A DNA stretch of 21,483 bases from VAXT01 sp964591295 (GTDB lineage Bacteria; Actinomycetota; Thermoleophilia; Gaiellales; Gaiellaceae), in assembly GCA_964591295.1 (NCBI GenBank), contig CAZQAG010000039.1, positions 1-21,483 on the forward strand, read 5' to 3'. The notes below the pieces were generated by a model, which was not told the origin of the DNA, made no database searches, and worked only from the letters and a program-made list of their open reading frames with translations. The first letter of the stretch is position 1. Every line of letters starts with the position of its first letter. This document shows, piece after piece, positions 6,525-14,165 of this stretch. The position numbers and the translations under genes were made by a program.

Positions 6525-8351
6525 TTAGCGCCGGCCTACGACCAGGTTGACCCGGGTGTTCCGGGGCCTGACGACGCCGCCGCGTGGGCTCTGGCCGATG
6601 ACGCGGCCCACTCGCCTGGAGCGAGCACGCCGAACGCGGCCGACCCTGCAGTTGCGGGCGCGGATTCGCGTGCGGGCCCGACCGAGGGGCATTCCGATCA
6701 CCCTCGGCACCCGGCAGCGCACCGGTGGTGGTGGCGGTGGAGGCGGCGGTGGTGGCGGGGGTGGCGGGGGTGGCGGTGGAGGCCCTGGCGGTGGCGGTGG
6801 TGGTGGAGGTGGTGGAGGTGGTGGAGGCGGAGGCGGAGGCGGAGGAGGCGGCGGCGGTGGCGGGGGCGGAGGAGGTGGCGGCCCGCCGCCGACTGCTGCG
6901 GTTGCATCAATCAGACCGTGGCCAAAGTGGTTGTTAGGGATCTGGCCGACCCCGCCGCATTGCGTCCCGTTCGCTGCCGAGATGGCCGGATTGGCGGTGC
7001 TCGTGAGGCGAGCCTTGGTAGCGGCAATGTCCCTGGACAGGCTCGGGACAGCCGACCAGAGCAGGGCGACGACACCAACGGCGTGCGGGCCGGCCATCGA
7101 CGTGCCGCTCAAGGCTCCGTAAGAGGAGTCGGTGGTCCGAGTCGAGGAGCGGGTGCTTGTCCCGGGCGCGACGATGTTGGGCTTGATGCGGCCGGACCCG
7201 TCGACCATGACGGGGCCGCGACTGCTGAAGCCCACGACGGTGGTCGTACCTGTCGTGAGAGCGCCCGTCGCGAAGGCGGCATCGTAGATGGCAGGAGGAT
7301 TCTGGACAGTGCTGCAATTCGGGCCGAGGTTGCCGGCGGAGGACACGACGAAGATGCCGGCCGCTTGTGCGTTCTCGACGATCGTCTGCAGCGTGTCGGG
7401 CGCACATCCTTCGCTCGGCGGGCAATTCCAGCTGTTGTTCATCACGTGGGGCCGCAGTGACGGGTTGGGGTTCTGACCGTTCAGGTCGGTCGGAGCGATG
7501 AAGAACTCGAAGCACTCGGTGTATGTCGCCGGTGTGCCGTTCCCCTGATCCATGTTGCGACAGCCGATCCACTTGGCCCCCGGAGCGACGCCGATCTGGT
7601 TCCCGGCCCCGTCGTCACCGGCGGTGGTGCCCGTCGTGTGCGTCCCGTGGCCGTTGTCGTCGCAGGGGGCCAGGTTGTCCGGGCCGCAGGAGCCGCCGCC
7701 GGAATGGATGGAATCGTGCCAGTTGTAGTTGTGGTCGGCGGTGCTGCCGTTCCAGCCTCGGTACTTCGGCTTGAGGGCGTTGTGCGTCCAGCGCATCCCG
7801 GTGTCCTGGTTACCGATCACGATGCCCTGGCCCGTGAAGCCTTGCGTCCACACGTCGGGCGCATGCACCTGGATGACGCCGGACTCGACCGTATCGGGTG
7901 AGTCGCTCATCTTTGCGTTGCCGCCCTGGACCCAGTTCGAGCTCGCGTTCGACTCGATCGTCCGTACGTCCGAGCGCGCGGCCAGATCTTCGACGAGCGG
8001 CCTGTCGCCCCTGGCGACGATCACATTTGCAGCCCAGAACGAGCGGTAGGAGACGTTCCTCGCCTCCAGCAGAGCCTTGATCGGCGCCTGCGTGCGGCCG
8101 GCGTGGTCCTTGAGTGTCCGGTAGACGTAGCGGCCGCGGGCGTCCTGGTCCTTCATCGCGTGGGCCGAGCTCACGTCTGCCTGGTCGGCCAAGTAGATGA
8201 CGAACGAGGTCTCCTGCCCGGCGGCGGTGTCCTGGAGCACTCTGGCTTCGACCTTCGCCCCGTTGCTACTCGCCGCGGTCTGCCCGAAAAGCAGGGCGAA
8301 CCCGACGACAGCGACCGCCAAGATCGCCGCAAGCTTGATTCCCCTAGTCAC
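6525..8351 (-). CDS. Secreted S8 (subtilisin) protease with proline linker and PASTA-like tail
   Basis: A 608-aa paralogue of the protease at 2435-5293 and nearly collinear with it. Order: signal peptide (about 1-28), I9-type propeptide (about 48-135), and bacillopeptidase F-like S8 domain with Asp183 (DTG), His235 (HGTHTTGT), oxyanion Asn341 (SAGNLGP) and Ser418 (GTSMAGP). A proline tract of about 53 codons with one Gly follows, then a PASTA-like domain (about 544-608) whose RVRRARSRRVGRVIGQ core is shared with the paralogue. The kelch region is absent. The start is GTG at 8351, preceded by GGGGGAG and followed by the same TRGIKL/SRGIKL opening as the other copy. A conserved leader lies upstream. 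All catalytic residues are present, so an active exported protease is expected. The PASTA role (wall retention or self-association) is inferred. Confidence 0.92.
   Translation of the reverse strand: MTRGIKLAAILAVAVVGFALLFGQTAASSNGAKVEARVLQDTAAGQETSFVIYLADQADVSSAHAMKDQDARGRYVYRTLKDHAGRTQAPIKALLEARNVSYRSFWAANVIVARGDRPLVEDLAARSDVRTIESNASSNWVQGGNAKMSDSPDTVESGVIQVHAPDVWTQGFTGQGIVIGNQDTGMRWTHNALKPKYRGWNGSTADHNYNWHDSIHSGGGSCGPDNLAPCDDNGHGTHTTGTTAGDDGAGNQIGVAPGAKWIGCRNMDQGNGTPATYTECFEFFIAPTDLNGQNPNPSLRPHVMNNSWNCPPSEGCAPDTLQTIVENAQAAGIFVVSSAGNLGPNCSTVQNPPAIYDAAFATGALTTGTTTVVGFSSRGPVMVDGSGRIKPNIVAPGTSTRSSTRTTDSSYGALSGTSMAGPHAVGVVALLWSAVPSLSRDIAATKARLTSTANPAISAANGTQCGGVGQIPNNHFGHGLIDATAAVGGGPPPPPPPPPPPPPPPPPPPPPPPPPPPPPPPPGPPPPPPPPPPPPPPPPPPPPVRCRVPRVIGMPLGRARTRIRARNCRVGRVRRARSRRVGRVIGQSPRGGVVRPRNTRVNLVVGRR
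6723..6881 (-). repeat. Low-complexity proline-codon tract (S8 to PASTA linker)
   Basis: 159 bp encode a nearly pure proline run interrupted by one Gly codon. It joins the catalytic domain directly to the PASTA-like tail. The plus strand gives spurious glycine-rich frames. Confidence 0.85.
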
Positions 8352-8365
8352 CGGCTCCCCCTTCG

Positions 8366-8408
8366 TCGGAACTCTCCCACTTTCTCATACTTTTCCCCCG
8401 ATACGAAG
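8366..8408 (-). promoter_or_regulatory. Upstream leader of the second S8 protease gene, conserved with the first
   Basis: It contains GAGAGTTCCGA (minus strand, 8376-8366), identical to 5330-5320, preceded by CTTCGTATCGGGGGAAAAGT (8408-8389). Conservation outside the coding region suggests a shared promoter or RNA leader, or simply a recent duplication. The element lies in the 99-bp gap after the DHFR-like gene. Confidence 0.45.
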
Positions 8409-8450
8409 TCTCGGGAGGAGGTCCGGCGCTTGCCGTAGTGGCCCCGGGTT

Positions 8451-9065
8451 CTACTGTTCGGGCTGGGACAGGTGGGCCTTGGCCTCCTGATAGCCAGCGT
8501 CGCCGGCCGACTCGGCCGGGGCGTAGACGAGGTTCAGCACACCGGTCTCGAAGGTCTCGGACGAGATCAGCGTCAGCGGGATCGGCTCGCCCTCGTCGAA
8601 CAGCCGCATGCCCTCGCGGACCGCGATCGGGTGCACGAGCAGGTGCAGCTCGTCCAGCAGCCCCGCGGCCAGCAGCTGGCGGACGACGGAGACCGAGCCG
8701 CTCATGCCGATGTTGCCCTCGCCGGGCTCGCTCTTCAACGCGGTGACGGCCTCGATGAGGTCGCCCTGCACCTGTTCGGAGTTGCGCCAGGTGAGCTCCA
8801 GCTGCTGGTTCGACACGACGAGCTTCCGCACGTTGCCGAGCTTCTCGGCAAAGTGGGCGTCCTCCCCACCGGCTGCTTCCCGCTCGGGCCAGGCCCCGGC
8901 GAAGCTGTCGTAGGTCTTGCGACCGAACAGCATCGTGTCGGCCGAACCGAGGGTGGCGTCGACGGCAGCACCCATCTCGTCGTTGAAGTACGGGAAGTGC
9001 CACTGGTCGGGCGCCTCGACAACGCCGTCGAGCGACATGAACATGCCTGCGGTGATCTTTCTCAT
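8451..9065 (-). CDS. Dihydrofolate reductase/RibD-C family protein
   Basis: A 204-aa protein of the RibD C-terminal/DHFR-like reductase family (YyaP/YwjB-type). It probably binds NADPH; the real substrate is unknown and it is not a housekeeping DHFR. It begins MRKITAGMFMSLDGVVEAPD, typical of the family. It then shows the MLFGRKTYDSFAGAWP signature, KLVVSNQQ, the NADPH-side GNIGMSGSVSVVRQLLAAGL, and DELHLLVHPIAVREGMRLF. I chose the ATG at 9065, which has GGGAGAA just upstream; an earlier frame-open ATG at 9119 would overlap the TetR gene. It is the last gene of the four-gene operon, 37 bp after the TetR gene. Given the other reductases, a role in xenobiotic or carbonyl/nitro reduction is plausible but inferred. 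Confidence 0.88.
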   Translation of the reverse strand: MRKITAGMFMSLDGVVEAPDQWHFPYFNDEMGAAVDATLGSADTMLFGRKTYDSFAGAWPEREAAGGEDAHFAEKLGNVRKLVVSNQQLELTWRNSEQVQGDLIEAVTALKSEPGEGNIGMSGSVSVVRQLLAAGLLDELHLLVHPIAVREGMRLFDEGEPIPLTLISSETFETGVLNLVYAPAESAGDAGYQEAKAHLSQPEQ

Positions 9066-9102
9066 GATGCTTCTCCCACCTGGTCGTAGAACCTTTCCGT
9101 CA

Positions 9103-9762
9103 TCAACCTCGCGGCTCATCGCCGCTCAGGTCAGTTCTCCTTGAGATCGTACGGACCGGCGTCGCGGCGAAGCCTGAAAGAGCGGAATCGACGACGGCCT
9201 GCACGAAGCGGTCGGTCAAGGGGCCGTGGCCGTGGAGCAGCCGGTGATAGATGGGGCCGTAGATGAGATCGAGGGCTACTTCGACGTTGGTCTCGGTTTG
9301 GATCTCACCGCGCTCGATCGCTCGCGCGAAGAGTGCGCGCGCCGGCTTCCGGCGCGGCTCTACGAAGCGCGCGAGGTACTGCTCGGCGAATTGCGGATCG
9401 GTGTTGGCCTCGGTGATCAACGCGGCGATCACGCGCCCGTACGGGCGCGCGCGAACGCGACGGACCCAGGGCCGCAGGAGTGAGAGGAGGTCGCCTCGGA
9501 GCGACCCCGTGTCGCGGGGCGAAGGCCGGGCGGTGTCCCACTCGTGGTACAGCGCCTCGAGTGCAAGTGTCTCCTTCGTTGGCCACCAACGGTAAATCGT
9601 GGCCTTGCTGACGCCGGCGCGTTCGGCGACTTCGTCCATGCTCACCGACTCGAGCCCGTGCGCTAGAAGCAGCCCTGCGGCCGCATCGAGGATCGCGTTC
9701 CGTGCCTTCTCGCTACGCGGACGGCCTCGCCTTGGCTGAACGTTCCCCTCGGACTCCGTCAT
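9103..9762 (-). CDS. TetR/AcrR family transcriptional regulator
   Basis: A 219-aa one-component regulator. After a basic N-terminal arm (RRGRPRSEKARNAILDAA), the TetR helix-turn-helix runs at about residues 22-68 (VSMDEVAERAGVSKATIYRWWPTKETL). The rest is a helical ligand-binding/dimerisation domain ending in the LIYGPIYHRLLHGHGPLT segment typical of TetR C-terminal domains. The start ATG overlaps the stop of the upstream dehydrogenase gene (ATGA at 9762-9759), so the two are translationally coupled. Being inside the operon it probably regulates, it is expected to bind the palindrome at 11644-11661 and to be released by a small-molecule ligand. The ligand is unknown. Confidence 0.92.
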   Translation of the reverse strand: MTESEGNVQPRRGRPRSEKARNAILDAAAGLLLAHGLESVSMDEVAERAGVSKATIYRWWPTKETLALEALYHEWDTARPSPRDTGSLRGDLLSLLRPWVRRVRARPYGRVIAALITEANTDPQFAEQYLARFVEPRRKPARALFARAIERGEIQTETNVEVALDLIYGPIYHRLLHGHGPLTDRFVQAVVDSALSGFAATPVRTISRRTDLSGDEPRG

Positions 9763-10631
9763 ATACCGGCTATCTCGGCGAGCACGTAGTGGATCACGGC
9801 GATGTCGCGATCCTCATAGCCCATCGCGGATGCGGACGTGAAGAGCTGCTTGGCGGTTGCAGCTGACGGCAGTGGAACATCCAGCGTGCCCGCGGCGTCG
9901 AATGCCAACTGCAGATCCTTGCGCATGAGCTTCACGTCGAACCAGGCCTGCTCGGGCAGGTCGATCACGAGCGGGCCACGACTCTTCAACATCGGCGAAC
10001 CGACGGCACTCTCCGTCAGCACCGAAACGGCGAGAGCGCGATCGATTCCGCCCTTCTCGGCGAGGAGGACGCTCTCGCTGAACGAGACCATTTGCTGCGC
10101 CAGGCTGACGTTCACGGAGAGCTTCATCAGCAGTGCGCTGCCGTTTTCGCCGATCCGTGTCACGGTCGTTCCCACGTCGTTCAGGATCGGCGCGATCCGC
10201 GCAAACGCCTCTTCGGGACCGCCGACCATGACTGTGAGCGTCCCGTCTTCGGCCGCGGGAACGCTGCCAGAGACTGGCGCCTCGAGCATCTCGGCTCCGA
10301 GCGCTCGCACCTGCTCGGCGAGGTCGCGGCCCTTCGGGCTGACAGTGCTCATGTCGACGTAGACATTCCCGCGGCCGAGACCGGCGAGGATGCCGTCAGG
10401 CCCTGATGTGACCGTCCCGAGTGCGCTGTCGTCGGTGACCATGGTGAACACGACGTCTCCGGCCTGGGCGACCTCACGCGGCGTGTCGCGCCAGATCAAG
10501 CCCCGCTCAACCAGCCCGGCGGCCTTCTCGGCGGTGCGGTTCGTTCCGTATACCTGATGGCCCGCAGCGAGGAGACGTCCCGCGATGCGGCTGCCCATCG
10601 CCCCGAGTCCAACGAAGCCGATCGTCTCCAT
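9759..10631 (-). CDS. NAD(P)-dependent beta-hydroxyacid dehydrogenase-like oxidoreductase
   Basis: A 290-aa enzyme of the 3-hydroxyisobutyrate dehydrogenase/GLYR1 superfamily. The N-terminal Rossmann motif GFVGLGAMGSRIAGRL spans residues 5-20. NR at 31-32 after the second strand hints at NADP preference. The substrate-binding signature appears as EAPVSGSVPAAEDGTL (117-132), and the catalytic lysine is Lys170 in GSALLMKLSVN. The C-terminal all-helical domain is full length. The gene starts 2 bp after the stop of the aldo/keto reductase and overlaps the TetR start, so it is the second gene of the operon. The natural substrate could be a hydroxyacid or succinic semialdehyde-like carbonyl, and sequence alone does not decide. 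Confidence 0.9.
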   Translation of the reverse strand: METIGFVGLGAMGSRIAGRLLAAGHQVYGTNRTAEKAAGLVERGLIWRDTPREVAQAGDVVFTMVTDDSALGTVTSGPDGILAGLGRGNVYVDMSTVSPKGRDLAEQVRALGAEMLEAPVSGSVPAAEDGTLTVMVGGPEEAFARIAPILNDVGTTVTRIGENGSALLMKLSVNVSLAQQMVSFSESVLLAEKGGIDRALAVSVLTESAVGSPMLKSRGPLVIDLPEQAWFDVKLMRKDLQLAFDAAGTLDVPLPSAATAKQLFTSASAMGYEDRDIAVIHYVLAEIAGI

Positions 10632-10633
10632 GG

Positions 10634-11599
10634 CTAACGTCCTCCTTCGATCGCGGCGACGTCGTCGTCGCTGAGCTCGAGGTCCGCAGCCGCGATGATC
10701 GAGTCGACCTGGTCGGGCCTGCGGAACCCGACGATCGCGCCATCGACCGCAGTGTTGCGCAGCGCCCAGGCGACCGCGACCGCGCCGGGAGTGACGTCAT
10801 GCCGGTCGGCGACGGCCTCGAGTCGTTGGACGAGCGCGAGATGCCGCGATAGCTGCGGTTCGTGGAAACGCGGATCGTGCTTGCGCCAATCATCCTCAGG
10901 CAGGCCCTCGACTCGCTCTCGAGTCATGCTGCCGCTCAGCAGGCCGGAGCCCATCGGCGAATACACGATCACGCCGATTCCGGCACGCTCGGCGAAGGGC
11001 AGGATCTCGTCCTCGACCTCGCGGGCAACGAGCGAGTAAGGCGGCTGCAGCGTCTCCACCGGCGAGATCGACTGGATCCGGCGCAGCTGTCCGACGTGGA
11101 AGTTGGAGACGCCGATGTGGCGAACGAGCCCTTGTTCTTTCAGCTCGGCGAAAGCGGCCCAGCCCTCCTCGATGTCCGCCTCCGGAATCGGCCAGTGGAT
11201 CTGGTAGAGGTCGATCGCGTCCACGCCGAGCCGCTCGAGGCTGTCGCCGACCTCGCGCAAGATCGAATCGCGCTTCAGGTTGTGGACGACGGTGCGGCCT
11301 GGCCCCTCGACGAGCGAAGCCTTCGTGAAGACATATGGGCGCTCGTCTTCCCGCAGCCCCTCCAAGGCCCGGCCGACGACCTGCTCCGAACGGCCGAAGC
11401 CGTAAGCGGCGGCCGTGTCGATCCAGTTGATGCCGCGCTCGAGCGAGCGATGGATCGCCTCGATCGACTCCTCGTCCTCCTGCGGGCCCCAGCCGAACTC
11501 CCAGCCGCCCCCGCCGATTGCCCAGGCGCCGAAGCCGACCCGGGAGATATCGAGTCCTGTGTTCCCGAGCGGGGTGGTCTTGAGTTGCGTCTTCTGCAT
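10634..11599 (-). CDS. Aldo/keto reductase
   Basis: A 321-aa NADPH-dependent (beta/alpha)8-barrel oxidoreductase that reduces aldehydes and ketones in the cytoplasm. The catalytic tetrad is visible as Asp61 (WIDTA), Tyr66 (AAYGFG), Lys93 (VFTKASL) and His135 (YQIHWPIP). The cofactor-end motifs IGVSNFHVGQLRRIQ and GAIVGFRRPDQV are also present. I chose the ATG at 11599 because AAAGGAG lies 6 bases upstream. The longer frame-open start at 11638 would overlap the -10 box. It is the first gene of the operon and is followed after 2 bp by the dehydrogenase. Its promoter carries the putative TetR operator. Confidence 0.93.
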   Translation of the reverse strand: MQKTQLKTTPLGNTGLDISRVGFGAWAIGGGGWEFGWGPQEDEESIEAIHRSLERGINWIDTAAAYGFGRSEQVVGRALEGLREDERPYVFTKASLVEGPGRTVVHNLKRDSILREVGDSLERLGVDAIDLYQIHWPIPEADIEEGWAAFAELKEQGLVRHIGVSNFHVGQLRRIQSISPVETLQPPYSLVAREVEDEILPFAERAGIGVIVYSPMGSGLLSGSMTRERVEGLPEDDWRKHDPRFHEPQLSRHLALVQRLEAVADRHDVTPGAVAVAWALRNTAVDGAIVGFRRPDQVDSIIAAADLELSDDDVAAIEGGR

Positions 11600-11636
11600 G
11601 ACTGCTCCTTTCGACTCGGCGGATTGCCTAGCCACC

Positions 11637-11666
11637 ATATCAGAAACTGAACTGTTAGTTTAACAA
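11637..11666 (-). promoter_or_regulatory. Promoter of the AKR-dehydrogenase-TetR-DHFR operon
   Basis: On the minus strand, TTGTTA (plus 11666-11661) and TGATAT (plus 11642-11637) are spaced by 18 bp, close to a sigma-70-type promoter. The expected start of transcription is near 11630, giving a leader of about 30 nt that holds AAAGGAG before the ATG at 11599. Confidence 0.65.
11644..11661. promoter_or_regulatory. Putative TetR operator in the operon promoter
   Basis: AAACTGAACTGTTAGTTT is an 18-bp imperfect palindrome, with AAACT/AGTTT arms and partial inner symmetry. It fills the spacer between the -35 and -10 boxes. An AT-rich palindrome at this site in GC-rich DNA is the usual arrangement for a TetR repressor, and the operon encodes one. 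Confidence 0.6.
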
Positions 11667-11762
11667 TGTCGAAGATCGTCATGCCGACGGTCGTCGCAGG
11701 AGTGTCAGGACTCCTCTGACGCCGCGCGGCTACGCGGAGCGGCGCCATCAAGAGCGGTAGCG

Positions 11763-13313
11763 CTACCGGAAGACTGGCCCCGCCGGCGTCGGCCGGTAGC
11801 GGGGGCGCTTCAAGAGGTTGTCCGCTTCGCCCCCAGGCCCGGGGTCCGGCTCGTCGCGAAGATAGGTGCGAAGGCGCCGCGGCTCGACGACGTCGAGTGC
11901 GTTGTCGACGACCAGGATCCCCTTCTTCTGCAGCAGCACCAGCTCCTCCGACGAGAGGTCGAAACGAAGGTACGGCTCGAGGGTGCCGAGAAACGCCATC
12001 TGGAGCGGCGTCGGCGACTCGTAGCCGTCCATGATCGCCTTCAGCCTCTCCTGGATCCGCCTCTCCACCTCGGCGTCGATCTCCTCCTGCGTCGGCGTTC
12101 CTCCGCCCTCAGAGAGATCGGCGGTGACCTGCTGCCTGATCTCGTCACCTTCGGCGGCGACGATCTCCGCGTATTCGCGTTCCGTCGCCCCGTCCCGCAG
12201 GACGTCGCGGACATAACCGAGCTCGCCGCCCGAGATGCACAGGAGCTGGTCGATCTCGTGCTCTCTGACATAGGCATAGGCGGGGAAGTACGGGATCTTG
12301 GTGATCACGAGCGGGCCCTCGGGATCGTCGATCCTCGCCTGGATCTGATCGAGCGAGAGGCCGAAGAGATCGGGATCGGCGGGGTCGGCGGGGCTGAACT
12401 CCCGGCGGCTGGTTCCGGGAGCGTTCAGGACCGAGTCCTCCTGGATCGTCTCGTAGTCGGCCAGGTGATAGCGGAGCTCGGTGATCGCTCCGTCTGCATC
12501 GCGCTTCTCGTCGCGGATCACGGCGTCGGCCGGTGGGACGAGCTCGCGCCCCACGATCGCTTTGCCGCAGAGCATGAAGCCCTTGCTCTTGAACTCCGCC
12601 TGGCTCGGCTTCGTCACGACCTGGTGGAGCGTCGCGTAGAAGGGATCCCACCGCCGCGTCTTGATCGTCAGGCGGTCGGGAATCACGTCGGACAGCGTGG
12701 CGTCGGCCTTCTTGCTCGCCCGGGCCTCGAAGTACTCGCCGAAGAAGATGCCGGCGCCGATCTCCAGCACGAACACGGAGCCCAGGAAGATTGCCGCGCC
12801 GACAGGACCGAACGCGATCGTCACGAGGGTGAACGCCCAGAACGTCGTCCACTCGAACAAGGCGTCGACGCTCACGTTCAAGTCCGTGTTCCAGACCAGG
12901 AGCCCGTCGTCATCCACCGACGGTCGAATGTCGATCGTGAAGGTGACGTCGGTGTTGGTCAGGTCGATCGGGTCGACGTACTCGCCCTCGAGCGTGATGC
13001 GCAACCCGTTCTGGGGAACGGGCGGGCCGCCTCCCGGACCGAGGAGCGGCGGAATTCGGCCCACTTTGATCGAGTCCACGTCACCGATGCGCGTGCTCTT
13101 CGGGTTCAGGATGTTGTAACGGAGAGCGTGCTCGAAGACACCGGCGACGTTCTTGATCGCGGTCCGCGAGAACACGTCCTTCGACATGTCGCCGTACAAC
13201 CCGGGACGGGAGGCCATCGCCATGTCCTCGCCGTCAGGCAGGAAGTTGAGCGCTTCGTCGAGATTCCCGCGCGGAGGAACGAACTGGTCCTCCTCGTCGC
13301 CGTTGCGGAGGGC
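11763..13313 (-). CDS. Unrecognised large protein, C-terminal part (downstream of a frameshift)
   Basis: This frame carries about 516 residues of a protein whose first 212 lie in the other frame (13234-13950). Its first ATG is at 13223, but the open frame runs upstream with sensible sequence (ALRNGDEEDQFVPPRGNLDE), so translation probably does not begin there. Visible parts: a beta-rich region (LRITLEGEYV, NTDVTFTIDIRP) and a hydrophobic segment of about 40 residues encoded around 12860-12738 (FWAFTLVTIAFGPVGAAIF then FVLEIGAGIFFG), long enough for a membrane hairpin. A charged region with a helical EEIDAEVERRIQERLKAI stretch and a Pro/Gly-rich basic tail follow. The pattern loosely recalls bacterial TULIP/P47-like lipid-binding proteins, but this is a guess. 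A GGTAGCGCTACC palindrome (11756-11767) overlaps the stop. Confidence 0.6.
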   Translation of the reverse strand, partial: ALRNGDEEDQFVPPRGNLDEALNFLPDGEDMAMASRPGLYGDMSKDVFSRTAIKNVAGVFEHALRYNILNPKSTRIGDVDSIKVGRIPPLLGPGGGPPVPQNGLRITLEGEYVDPIDLTNTDVTFTIDIRPSVDDDGLLVWNTDLNVSVDALFEWTTFWAFTLVTIAFGPVGAAIFLGSVFVLEIGAGIFFGEYFEARASKKADATLSDVIPDRLTIKTRRWDPFYATLHQVVTKPSQAEFKSKGFMLCGKAIVGRELVPPADAVIRDEKRDADGAITELRYHLADYETIQEDSVLNAPGTSRREFSPADPADPDLFGLSLDQIQARIDDPEGPLVITKIPYFPAYAYVREHEIDQLLCISGGELGYVRDVLRDGATEREYAEIVAAEGDEIRQQVTADLSEGGGTPTQEEIDAEVERRIQERLKAIMDGYESPTPLQMAFLGTLEPYLRFDLSSEELVLLQKKGILVVDNALDVVEPRRLRTYLRDEPDPGPGGEADNLLKRPRYRPTPAGPVFR

Positions 13314-13950
13314 GCACGTTGATGTAGATGCCGAGCGCGGCGGGGTGGTCGTCGTCGCCCTGGTGCCACTTGATGAAGAAGTCCTCGACCTTCTTGAACT
13401 TGCTCGCGCCGCCGAGATCGAGGGTGCGGTCGACGAACTCCTGCACCCTCGCGAGCACCTCCTCCTTCGGCATGTTGTGGGGCTCGGCCGCGAGGATGCC
13501 GAGCGCGGGCGAGTCGATGTCGACGACGTGGATCCCGAGCGCGAGCTTCGACAGGGTCCCCTCCTCGTGTTCCTTCGCCAGCCCCGTCTGGATGAAGAGA
13601 TCGAAGGGGATCGACAAGGGGTTCGGGTTCCTCTCGGAGATCATCGCGCGCACCCTGAGGTTCGCGCCCAGAGGGTGGTCGAACAGGATCTCGGTCTCGA
13701 ACGCGAAGCGGTCGGTCGGCGGCAGCGACCCGTCCGGTGCGGGCGTCGGCTCGTAGAGGCGGTGGTCCGAGTCGAGCATCGCCAGGTCAACCGTGGTCTC
13801 CCCGAAGACGGCCGAACTGGGCATCACGCCGGCGTCGTAGGCGGTCTGCAGGAGCATCTGCAGATAGCGACCGCTCATGAGGGCTTCGACGTCGAAGCCG
13901 CTCTTCACTCGAGACTGGTTGACGGCAGCCATGGGGGAACGCCGCGCCAT
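13234..13950 (-). CDS. Unrecognised large protein, N-terminal part (upstream of a frameshift)
   Basis: The true coding part is 13950-13315, giving about 212 aa from MARRSPMAAVNQSRVKSG to ALGIYINV. The frame then reads an Arg-rich, unlikely tail (RPPQRRRGG...) to a stop at 13234. Skipping one base near 13314 joins it smoothly to the C-terminal frame, making one protein of about 728 aa. I recognise no family. It has a beta-rich core (VDLAMLDSDHRLYEP, ANLRVRAMISER, LALGIHVVDID) with no signal peptide. The ATG at 13950 follows GGAGAAGG at a rather long 12-nt spacing. A second ATG (MAAVNQ) lies 18 bp later without a Shine-Dalgarno sequence. The gene starts about 114 bp from the IS481 insertion, which cuts it off from the genes upstream. 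Confidence 0.55.
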   Translation of the reverse strand: MARRSPMAAVNQSRVKSGFDVEALMSGRYLQMLLQTAYDAGVMPSSAVFGETTVDLAMLDSDHRLYEPTPAPDGSLPPTDRFAFETEILFDHPLGANLRVRAMISERNPNPLSIPFDLFIQTGLAKEHEEGTLSKLALGIHVVDIDSPALGILAAEPHNMPKEEVLARVQEFVDRTLDLGGASKFKKVEDFFIKWHQGDDDHPAALGIYINVRPPQRRRGGPVRSSARESRRSAQLPA

Positions 13951-14068
13951 GATTATTCGACACCTTCTCCCTGAGCGCAAGAGGTATCCCTCGGACGGTG
14001 ATGCCGTTTCTGGAGCTTTCGGGTTGAGAACGCCCCGACGACGGCACTCCTGACGGCCAGGGCCTAGC

Positions 14069-14094
14069 TGACGCGCCCACACAGGTTGTGAACG
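14069..14094 (+). repeat. IS481 left terminal inverted repeat
   Basis: TGACGCGCCCACACAGG then TTGTGAACG. It matches the reverse complement of the right end at 21 of 26 positions, with the inner TTGTGAACG and the GCCCACA block identical. Confidence 0.85.
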
Positions 14095-14165
14095 ACTGAA
14101 AGGACATCCGGGCCTCCTTTGAGGCTGTGGGTCTGCGACGACTCACTCCTCGAGGAGGGACCCGG

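Noticed and set aside
6547..7122. Second glycine-rich plus-strand frame
   Set aside because: Same reason: antisense of the proline linker and PASTA tail of the second protease.
12258..13322. 354-aa plus-strand frame over the frameshifted gene
   Set aside because: Its Asp/Arg/Val/Gly/His-rich composition is typical of antisense frames in GC-rich DNA. The minus frames have better sequence character.
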